From Clostridiales bacterium 1_7_47FAA (GTDB lineage: Bacteria > Bacillota > Clostridia > Lachnospirales > Lachnospiraceae), in the NCBI GenBank assembly GCA_000155435.1, contig DS990260.1, positions 557,004-621,003 on the forward strand: DNA of 64,000 nt, read 5' to 3'. Of the stretch, positions 41,919 through 49,426 are shown one piece after another; positions within the stretch are counted from its first letter, which is position 1, and every line of letters begins with the position of its first letter. A program made the position numbers and the translations under genes. The notes beneath the pieces were generated by a model, which saw nothing but the letters and a program-made list of their open reading frames with translations, was not told the DNA's origin and searched no databases.

Positions 41919-44228
41919 TCAAACCTTTACCAGATGCGCCTGCCATGACTGGTATTCATCGGTCATATAAGGTATCGGTAGCCCAGCGGACATAAGGGCC
42001 GCCCCCGGATATACGCGGCCCGTGGACCCTTCCCGGTAGCTCCATCCAGGTTCCAGTCCTTTCAGCCGTATGTACACAGGAAGCGGGTTGCCATGTGTCT
42101 CAAGGGTCACTGCATTCACCAGTGCCTCGCTTTTATCTTCCCTGACAAACATCCATGCCCCTGCCTGCATTTCCTTAAATGGATTGCCAAGCCTGTAGTA
42201 ATCGCCGTTGTGGATTAAATCCTGATACCTGTGATAATCCTCAATCTGTTTCCTGATGCATTCCTTCTCATCCTGCGTCAGTACGCCCGGATCCAGTTCG
42301 TACCCAAAGCTGCCCGCCATGGCCACTACGCCCCGGGTTTCCAGGGAAACCTGCCTTCCGGTCTGATGGTTGGGGCATGCGGATACATGGGAGCCAACGG
42401 ATGATATGGGAAAACCAAAGGATGTGCCGTACTGGATACGGATGCGGTCAATGGCATCCGTGTTGTCGCTGCACCATATCTGGGGCGTATAGTAGAGCAT
42501 ACCTGCGTCAAACCGTCCGCCACCGCCGCTGCATCCTTCAATCAGCATATCCGGATACCGCTTTGTAAGACGTTCCAGGAAATCGTATAATCCCAGCACG
42601 TAGTGGTACATGACCTTTCCCGGGTTCACGGTCCTGGCGGCCCGGACGTTCCCGCCATCCTGTGTATTCCCACCATTTTGCAGGTTAGCGCCGTCCCGTT
42701 CCTGCACCGCAGAGTATACATCCGTGATGCTGCGGTTCATATCCCATTTCACATATTCAATATTGGCGCTGTCAAATACCCGGCAGATGCTGTCAAACAC
42801 ATAATCCACCACTTCCTTCCGGGAGAAATCCAGTACCAGCTGGCTCCGGCTCATCACCGGCTTCCTTCCGGGAATGGTAAACGCCCAGTCAGGATGGGCC
42901 CGGTATAGATTGCTGTCAAGGGATACCATTTCCGGTTCAATCCATATCCCGAACTTAAGTCCCAGGCCGTTCACCTGCTCCACCAGGCTGCCCAGGGTGC
43001 CGCCCAGCTTGCCTTCATTGACAGACCAGTCCCCAAGGCCCGACGTATCGCTGTCCCGTCTGCCAAACCAGCCGTCATCCAGCACCAGCAGCTCCACGCC
43101 CAGTTCCCCGGCCTGTCTGGCTGTCTCATATATGGTTTCCCCTGTAAAGTCAAAATAAGCCGCTTCCCAGCTGTTAATCAGCACCGGTCTGGGGGCCAGC
43201 TTGTATTTCCCCCTGCACAGGTTGCGGCGGATGGCTTTGTGGAAATGCTGCGACAGGGCGGACAGCCCGCTTCCGCTGTAACTCATGATGACCTCCGGCC
43301 CAAGGAAGGTATCCCCCGGATCCAGTCCATAGGAGAACATCTCGTCCTGAAGCCCCATCATCATCCTGGTCTGGCCGAACTGGTCCTTTTCCACCTCTGC
43401 CCTGAATGCTCCGCTGTAGACAAATGACATGCCGTAGCATTTCCCCGCATCCTCCGTGGCATCCCTTTCAGCCAGTATCACAAAGGGGCTGTACTGGTGG
43501 CTGGAGGTCCCGCGCCTGCTTCCGATCACATGGGCGCCATGGGATACCTCTGTCCTCTGCCAGTTCCGTTCCATGGCATGCCTGCCGTAAAACTGTATCC
43601 AGTCATAGTCCCCGTAAAGGAAATCCAGGCACGCGCTCTGCACCTTTTCAAGGGCCAGGGATCCATTTCCCATGTTCTCAATCTTTACAGCCCTGGTTAT
43701 GATATCGTGGATTGGAAATATCCCGTATAATAATGTCACCATAAGCCCGCTGGCCCTGTCCTCAAGGACGATTTCCAATGTTTCGCAATCCATTTCCGCG
43801 CCGCCGTCTGCAGGCTGCCCGGCCGCCGCCTTATCCGCGCCGCCCGTTTCCTCCTGATACATGGCCGGAAGTCCCGGCAGACTGTATTTCCCCTGCTTTA
43901 TGGCATGGCTGCGGTAGCGCAGGTCACAGCTCATGGAACCGTCCGCCTGCCTTACCTGCAAGGCCGTGCTCCTGTAATCCCCGGTACCAAGGACCGGATA
44001 TTCCTGGGGGAGTACGTCCAGGGAATAGGTCCTGTCCCCGCCGGACTCATAGGGATTTCCTGAAAATCCCCTGTCCGCATAGGTGAGAAGGTATTCCATG
44101 GAGCCTTCTGAGCGGTCCCCGTAATAAAGATGCAGCAGGTACCCAAAGCGGTCCACCTTCATCTGATAGGTCGATTGTCTTGTGTGTATGGTGAATAGCT
44201 GTTGTTCTTCCTGGTAACGGATTGCCAT
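41919..44228 (-). CDS. GH36 alpha-galactosidase
   Basis: This 769-residue, apparently intracellular enzyme removes alpha-1,6-galactose from raffinose-type sugars. Motifs are the N-terminal beta-domain, LLVLDDGWFGRRD, WIEPEMVS, YVKWDMNRSITD (nucleophile Asp) and EGCSGGGGRFDAGMLYYTPQIWCSDNTD (acid/base Asp). It follows the permease gene and precedes the GH13 gene. A Gly/Asn-rich segment (residues about 505-525, NLQNGGNTQDGGN) is a lesser low-complexity insert. Confidence 0.95.
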   Translation of the reverse strand: MAIRYQEEQQLFTIHTRQSTYQMKVDRFGYLLHLYYGDRSEGSMEYLLTYADRGFSGNPYESGGDRTYSLDVLPQEYPVLGTGDYRSTALQVRQADGSMSCDLRYRSHAIKQGKYSLPGLPAMYQEETGGADKAAAGQPADGGAEMDCETLEIVLEDRASGLMVTLLYGIFPIHDIITRAVKIENMGNGSLALEKVQSACLDFLYGDYDWIQFYGRHAMERNWQRTEVSHGAHVIGSRRGTSSHQYSPFVILAERDATEDAGKCYGMSFVYSGAFRAEVEKDQFGQTRMMMGLQDEMFSYGLDPGDTFLGPEVIMSYSGSGLSALSQHFHKAIRRNLCRGKYKLAPRPVLINSWEAAYFDFTGETIYETARQAGELGVELLVLDDGWFGRRDSDTSGLGDWSVNEGKLGGTLGSLVEQVNGLGLKFGIWIEPEMVSLDSNLYRAHPDWAFTIPGRKPVMSRSQLVLDFSRKEVVDYVFDSICRVFDSANIEYVKWDMNRSITDVYSAVQERDGANLQNGGNTQDGGNVRAARTVNPGKVMYHYVLGLYDFLERLTKRYPDMLIEGCSGGGGRFDAGMLYYTPQIWCSDNTDAIDRIRIQYGTSFGFPISSVGSHVSACPNHQTGRQVSLETRGVVAMAGSFGYELDPGVLTQDEKECIRKQIEDYHRYQDLIHNGDYYRLGNPFKEMQAGAWMFVREDKSEALVNAVTLETHGNPLPVYIRLKGLEPGWSYREGSTGRVYPGAALMSAGLPIPYMTDEYQSWQAHLVKV

Positions 44229-44250
44229 TGTCTGTCTCCTTTTAAATGTT

Positions 44251-45084
44251 CTATTTTCCGCCTGTCATGGCAATGCCCTCAATGAACTGCTTCTGGAACA
44301 CCAGGTACAGGATGACCATGGGTATCATGGCCAGCATGGAACCTGCCATCAGGACCGGATAGTTGGTGGTGAACTGCCCCCTCAGTGTGGAAAGGCCTGC
44401 CGACAGCGTCATCATGTTGATATCCGTGTTGGCAATCAGCGGCCACATCAGGTCGGCATAGGCAAACACTGCGGTGAAGATGGTCAGGGCTGCCATGGAA
44501 GCCTTGGTCAGGGGCATCATTACCCTTGTAAATGTCTGCCATTTGGTGCATCCGTCCAGGTAGGCGGCTTCACCCAGCTCATCGGGGATACCCATGTAAG
44601 CCTGGCGCAGGAAGAAGGTTCCGAAGGCGCTGACCAGCCCCGGGAATACCAGTGCGAATATCGTGTTGGTCAGTCCCATTTTCGCCAGCATCTGATACTG
44701 GGGGATGATGAATATCTGGGATGGCAGCATCATCTGCATGATGACCAGTGAGAACAGCAGGTTCTTTCCCCTGAACTTAAGCTTGGCAAATGCGAACCCG
44801 GCTGCGGATGAGAATGCCACTGCGCAGATTACCCTGAAAAGAATCAGCAGGACGGTGTTGGTATACAGTTTTACGAAAGGGAGGGCAATCAATGCCCTGT
44901 TATAGTTTTCTGCAAGCCATTCCTTCGGAAGGATCGTGGGCGGTATCTGCACGCTTTCACCGGCTGATTTAAAGCTGGTAAGAAGCATCCACAAAAAAGG
45001 GAATATCATCAGCACGGCCCCTGCCCCCAGCACGGCATATACGAGTATGGTATTAATCTTACGGCTTTCTTGGTATGATTTCAT
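44251..45084 (-). CDS. Carbohydrate ABC transporter permease (MalG family)
   Basis: This 277-residue permease has six helices and the MalG/MsmG-type EAA loop DELGEAAYLDGCTKWQTFTRVMMPL. It pairs with the MalF-type subunit upstream and forms a sugar importer; no ATPase is encoded in the operon, so a shared MsmK-like ATPase elsewhere is likely. ATG 45084 has GGAGG. It is followed closely by the alpha-galactosidase. Confidence 0.94.
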   Translation of the reverse strand: MKSYQESRKINTILVYAVLGAGAVLMIFPFLWMLLTSFKSAGESVQIPPTILPKEWLAENYNRALIALPFVKLYTNTVLLILFRVICAVAFSSAAGFAFAKLKFRGKNLLFSLVIMQMMLPSQIFIIPQYQMLAKMGLTNTIFALVFPGLVSAFGTFFLRQAYMGIPDELGEAAYLDGCTKWQTFTRVMMPLTKASMAALTIFTAVFAYADLMWPLIANTDINMMTLSAGLSTLRGQFTTNYPVLMAGSMLAMIPMVILYLVFQKQFIEGIAMTGGK

Positions 45085-45114
45085 GGAATCTCCTCCTTAT
45101 TTATCTCCTGGGGC

Positions 45115-45149
45115 GTGTTTGAAAACCCATCCCCGCCATCTGCACACCC
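45115..45149 (-). repeat. 35-bp dispersed repeat, intergenic copy
   Basis: The 64-base gap between the two permease genes holds a copy of the repeat seen inside the DUF3795 gene (38494-38528). It touches the stop of the upstream permease gene. Confidence 0.75.
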
Positions 45150-46030
45150 TAAACCTCATAGTTGACCCATTTTTTCTGTCCCCAGAACTGCAGGGCCGTG
45201 ATGATGCCGATTAATGCCACGGTCCAGATCACAATTGCCGAGGCATAACCCCTGTTCCCTGCCACAAAGGATTCCCGGTAGAACAGGTACATAAGGGACT
45301 GGGCGCTGGTCAGGGCCGGATTGGTCTGGTCCACCATCATGTAAATCAGGTCGTAAACCTTGATGGAGGCCATCAGACGCATGATTAATACCACAAACAA
45401 GGTAGGGCTGACCATGGGCAGGGTAATCTTGAAAAACTGCTGTATCTTCGTTGCCCCGTCCAGGCTGGCCGCCTCATAATAGCTTTTGGAAATGTTCTGG
45501 ATCCCGGACAGCAGCAGGATGGCGTCATATCCGATGGCGCTCCAGATAGCCACCACGGCGCAGGCAGGCAGCACCAGGCCGGGCGTGGTAAGCCAGCTCA
45601 CCTTTGTTCCGATTATCTGGTTGATGATGCCGTATTCCGCGTTGAAGATCCATTTCCACACCATTGCGATGGCTGCCGGGGCCACTACCATGGGAAGGAA
45701 GTAGATGGCCCTGAAGGCGGATTTTCCCTTAATCTTTGCATTCAGCAGCACGGCTGCAAGCAGGGACAGGAACACGCCAAGAGGCACGGTCAGGATGCAG
45801 AAATAGATGGAGTTCCATGTTGCTTTCCAGAATTCCTTACTTGCAAACATCTGCTCATAATTCTGGATTCCCGTGACTTCATAAATCCCAAAGGGGTGGG
45901 TGGTGGAAAAACTCAGCACCAGGGTCTGGATGAAAGGATATACATTTAATATAATCAGTCCTATGATGGTGGGCGCAACCAGCAGGTAGCCCCATTTTGC
46001 GTCATCTGTTAAAATACGTTTCTTTCCCAT
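45149..46030 (-). CDS. Carbohydrate ABC transporter permease (MalF family)
   Basis: This 293-residue permease has six helices and the EAA loop YYEAASLDGATKIQQFFKITLPM. ATG 46030 (MGKKRILTDD) has GGAGGAAG at proper spacing; longer starts are weaker. It sits between the lipoprotein and MalG-type genes. It moves oligosaccharides with the neighbouring subunits. Confidence 0.94.
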   Translation of the reverse strand: MGKKRILTDDAKWGYLLVAPTIIGLIILNVYPFIQTLVLSFSTTHPFGIYEVTGIQNYEQMFASKEFWKATWNSIYFCILTVPLGVFLSLLAAVLLNAKIKGKSAFRAIYFLPMVVAPAAIAMVWKWIFNAEYGIINQIIGTKVSWLTTPGLVLPACAVVAIWSAIGYDAILLLSGIQNISKSYYEAASLDGATKIQQFFKITLPMVSPTLFVVLIMRLMASIKVYDLIYMMVDQTNPALTSAQSLMYLFYRESFVAGNRGYASAIVIWTVALIGIITALQFWGQKKWVNYEV

Positions 46031-46088
46031 AGCTTCCTCCATTTTTAGACAGTTTCCGTAAACAGTGCCGGGCATCATGCCCTTTCCG

Positions 46089-47390
46089 TTACGGTGCCTT
46101 TGCCTCGTCTACCAGCTTCTGCATGGCTGCAAGCCCCTCATCCAGGCTCACCTCGCCGCTGTATATCTTAAGCAGGGCATCATTAATCTGCGTCTTCCAG
46201 TTGGGTCTTGATGCATTGTTCACACTCTGTACCCCGTAAGGGAACATATCCACGCATTTCTGTACATCCAGCTTATAATCAAACTGGTCGAAGGCCTGTA
46301 CCCAGGTGTGCTCCAGTCCCTCATAGGCCGGGATGGCTGCGCCTGACAGCCCCTGTACCCTCTGTCCTTCCTCAGAACCGGTGAATTTCAGGAAATCCTT
46401 CGCGTATTCCAGTTTCTTACCCTTTGCCCCGGTGGCATAACACAGGCCGTTGGAAATGGTTGCCCTGCCGTCCCCGTTTAAGGGATCCGGGCATTTGGGC
46501 AGCACCGCCACATCCCACTTTCCTTCCAGGTTCTTATTGTTCTCCATCATGGACATCAGGTTCCAGTTGCCTTCCAGGTACATGGCGCCCTGCTCGGATA
46601 TGAAGGCGGTTCCGGGATTGGTTTCTGCAAAATATTTCTGGTCCGGGCACCATGGCTCCTTTTGTAAATTAATGTAAAATTCCATGCCTTTTCTTGTGGC
46701 CGGATCCGTGAAACCTGCTTTTGTCTTATCCTGGTTCAGGATATGGCCGCCTGCCTGGTACACAAAATTCCAGTACCCCAGCTGCTCATCCGCATATGCC
46801 ATGAAGCCGTATTTTCCTGTCCTGTCATGAATTGCTGCGGACGCCGCTGTCAGGTCATCCCATGTCCAGGATCCATCCGGATATGTAAGTCCAGCATTGT
46901 CAAACATTTCCCTGTTATATACAAGGCAGACCGTATCCTTGTCCTTCGGCACCCCGTAGATGCGTCCGTCCGACCCCTTTGCATTGTTCAGGGAGATTTC
47001 CGAAAAATGTTTTGTGTAGTAATCCGGGTCCTCCTCATCATAAAGGTCTGTCACGTCCGCCAGTTTTCCATAGTCCGCATATTTAAGGATCTGGTTGGTA
47101 TGCATCCAGAATATATCCGGCAGCTGGTTGGATTCAGCCGCCGCATCCAGCTTGGTCCAGTACTCATCCCAGCTGGTCACCTGGACGTCAATCACCACAT
47201 CCGGATTCTGTTCCATGTAGGCCCTGGCCACGGACTCCATGCCGTTCCTCTGGGCCGTATCCCATATCTGGAAGGAAAGCTTCACTTTCCCGTCCCCTGT
47301 TTTTCCTGCTCCTGCACACCCTGTGACCATGGCCGCGGCGAGCAGTAAGGCTGTTCCGAATACCAGACACCATTTTAACGTTTTGTGCAT
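46089..47390 (-). CDS. Sugar ABC transporter substrate-binding lipoprotein
   Basis: This 433-residue lipoprotein has a signal peptide ending in the lipobox VTGC (Cys25). The mature part starts AGAGKTGDGKVKLSFQIWD and contains binding-protein motifs such as SWDEYWTKLDAAAESNQLPDIFWMH. It delivers sugars, probably raffinose-type, to the downstream permeases. It is the first gene of the operon and diverges from the AraC regulator. Confidence 0.93.
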   Translation of the reverse strand: MHKTLKWCLVFGTALLLAAAMVTGCAGAGKTGDGKVKLSFQIWDTAQRNGMESVARAYMEQNPDVVIDVQVTSWDEYWTKLDAAAESNQLPDIFWMHTNQILKYADYGKLADVTDLYDEEDPDYYTKHFSEISLNNAKGSDGRIYGVPKDKDTVCLVYNREMFDNAGLTYPDGSWTWDDLTAASAAIHDRTGKYGFMAYADEQLGYWNFVYQAGGHILNQDKTKAGFTDPATRKGMEFYINLQKEPWCPDQKYFAETNPGTAFISEQGAMYLEGNWNLMSMMENNKNLEGKWDVAVLPKCPDPLNGDGRATISNGLCYATGAKGKKLEYAKDFLKFTGSEEGQRVQGLSGAAIPAYEGLEHTWVQAFDQFDYKLDVQKCVDMFPYGVQSVNNASRPNWKTQINDALLKIYSGEVSLDEGLAAMQKLVDEAKAP

Positions 47391-47524
47391 AGTCTTCCCC
47401 CTCTTATACCTGCATTTTTCGGTTTAAATAAACCATTTTGTTGCCTTTATTTTCTTCTTTCTTTCTGTTAACCTTATGATATCACGTTGTTTTATCCGGG
47501 TAAATGTTCTGTTAATACCAGTTA

Positions 47525-47581
47525 TATACCTAAATGCTATTTTTGTATCTGTAGGTTGATATTGGGTAGCATTTGGGTATA
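47525..47581. promoter_or_regulatory. Inverted-repeat operator between araC-type and sugar-ABC genes
   Basis: Arms TATACCTAAATGCTA (47525-47539) and TAGCATTTGGGTATA (47567-47581) are inverted repeats with one mismatch, centred 42 bases apart. The second arm sits inside the regulator's own promoter (TTGATA 47556-47561, 18-bp spacer, TATAAT 47580-47585). It is a likely AraC-protein site. Confidence 0.7.
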
Positions 47582-47665
47582 TAATGGGATATATGCAGTA
47601 TAGAGCACAGTACACCTTTGCACAAGGGTGAACCAGTCTGGCAATGATATCAAAGGAGGCGCTAC

Positions 47666-48541
47666 ATGAGCAATGTCCTTTTTTCCATTTTCCCCAATGA
47701 ACGTTTTGTGGACCTGGGCTTATACCAATATGGCTGGGAGCAGTGTGAACCCCTGCATTCCTATGGCCCTTATGCACGCAACCACTATCTGTTCCACTAT
47801 GTGATATCAGGCGCCGGAACCCTGATGTCCACGGATTCCAAAGGCATGACCAATACCTATCATATCAAAAGCGGGGAGGGGTTCCTTATCCATCCAAAGC
47901 AGGTTAACACCTACAGCGCGGACAGGGACCATCCCTGGGAATACACATGGCTGGAGTTTGACGGGCTAAGGGTTAAGGAAGCCCTGGAACTGGCCGGGCT
48001 TACCATGGACAATCCGGTCTATCACTCCAATGCAAGGGATCTGAGCCTGGAACTGAAGAACGAGATGCTCTATATCGCCAACCATTCCGACCAGTCACCC
48101 TTCCACTTAATCGGACACCTGTACCTGTTCCTGGATTATCTCACCCGCTCCTCCTCGTCCAGGAGGATGATGCGCGGCGGGAAGCTTCAGGATTTTTATA
48201 TCCGCGAAGCCACATCCTTTATAGAGCAGAATTTCCAGAACGATATATCCGTGGAGGACATCGCCGCCTTCTGCAATCTGAACAGAAGCTATTTCGGGAA
48301 GATATTCCGTGACGCGGTGGGCAAAAGCCCCCAGGAATTCTTAATCAGCTACCGCATGACCAAGGCCGCGGAGCTGCTGAAGCTGACAGAGCTGACCATA
48401 AAGGACATAGGCAATGCCGTGGGATACCCCAGCCAGCTCCATTTTTCCAGGGCGTTTAAGAAAACCTATGGCATCTCCCCAAGGGAATGGCGTTCGGAGA
48501 ATAAGATTGCTTCCGGGACGGGGAAGGGGAAGATGGGGTGA
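47666..48541 (+). CDS. AraC-family regulator of the alpha-galactoside operon
   Basis: This 291-residue regulator has a cupin-like sugar-binding N-terminus (RNHYLFHYVISGAGTL, GEGFLIHPKQVNTYSAD) and a C-terminal double helix-turn-helix (DISVEDIAAFCNLNRSYFGKIFRD, TIKDIGNAVGYPSQLHFSRAFKK). It resembles MsmR/RafR activators. ATG 47666 has AAAGGAGG. It is divergent from the ABC operon across a 275-bp gap holding a matching inverted repeat. Confidence 0.92.
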   Translation: MSNVLFSIFPNERFVDLGLYQYGWEQCEPLHSYGPYARNHYLFHYVISGAGTLMSTDSKGMTNTYHIKSGEGFLIHPKQVNTYSADRDHPWEYTWLEFDGLRVKEALELAGLTMDNPVYHSNARDLSLELKNEMLYIANHSDQSPFHLIGHLYLFLDYLTRSSSSRRMMRGGKLQDFYIREATSFIEQNFQNDISVEDIAAFCNLNRSYFGKIFRDAVGKSPQEFLISYRMTKAAELLKLTELTIKDIGNAVGYPSQLHFSRAFKKTYGISPREWRSENKIASGTGKGKMG

Positions 48542-48612
48542 TATCCGTGTATGTGCCGGCTGACCAGTCAAGGGACAGGCAGGGATACGGATACCGGGTT
48601 GTACGATGAAAA

Positions 48613-48639
48613 GACCGCTGCCATCCATAAGCAGCGGTC
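48613..48639 (-). terminator. Terminator between the AraC and HAD genes
   Basis: GACCGCTGC and GCAGCGGTC form a perfect 9-bp stem. The minus side is followed by TTTT, ending the HAD transcript. Confidence 0.75.
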
Positions 48640-48674
48640 CCATTGTATTATGTATTCGATTATTATGACAGTAT

Positions 48675-49418
48675 CTAATCCTTAAGGATACCCATCACAA
48701 TTCCCTCCAGCTCCTCCACCCCCACAGCCATATAATCAGGTTCTATCCCACCACACGCCCCAGGATGCCTGTCCGGATCATCTTCACAGCCAGGAACCCC
48801 ATGATGCCTGCGGTTAAACCAGACCGCTTTCCATCCGGCCCTCTTAGCCCCAATGACATCATTGGCAAAGGAATCCCCAATATAATATGTATGCCCCACA
48901 TCCAGGCCCAGCGCTTCCTGTACCTTCCGAAACACGCGGATATCCGGTTTCGCAACCCCCATCTCAGCCGAGATGAACACATGGTCCTCCTCTATCCACT
49001 GTTCCAATCCCAACACGCGGATTTTATCCCGCTGGTGTCCGGAAGGGCCATTGGTTATAAGCCCCAGAAGGGCGCCCTTTGCACGGGCCTCTGAAAGGAT
49101 TCCTGCCATGCCTGGGAGAAGTCCGATTCTTTGCTGAAACATCCCGTATGCCTCTTGGAGCCGGAGCGCATCCCGGGGCTTAAGACAGATGTCCAGGTCG
49201 GCAAATGCATGGACCAGCCGGTAAACATACATATCCTCCATTGACATCCGGCCGGATTCGGACTGGTTGAAAACAAGCTCGCTGTAATGCCTGCTGCGTA
49301 CAAACAGGCGTTCATGATCCGTCCTGAAATCATTTCCCAGGACCTGCCCACAGGCCAGCCGGAAGGGTTCCAGCTGGTCATACAAAGTGTCGTCCACATC
49401 AAACAGTAAGGCTGTCAT
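48675..49418 (-). CDS. HAD-family hydrolase
   Basis: This 247-residue phosphatase has motif I DVDDTLYD (nucleophile Asp near residue 7), motif II LITNGPSG, the Lys in AKPDIRVF and motif IV IGDSFANDVIGA. The cap region suggests YjjG/PhoE-like small-substrate activity. It overlaps the end of the large GTPase gene upstream by translation signals. The substrate is unknown. Confidence 0.9.
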   Translation of the reverse strand: MTALLFDVDDTLYDQLEPFRLACGQVLGNDFRTDHERLFVRSRHYSELVFNQSESGRMSMEDMYVYRLVHAFADLDICLKPRDALRLQEAYGMFQQRIGLLPGMAGILSEARAKGALLGLITNGPSGHQRDKIRVLGLEQWIEEDHVFISAEMGVAKPDIRVFRKVQEALGLDVGHTYYIGDSFANDVIGAKRAGWKAVWFNRRHHGVPGCEDDPDRHPGACGGIEPDYMAVGVEELEGIVMGILKD

Positions 49419-49426
49419 ATACCGTA

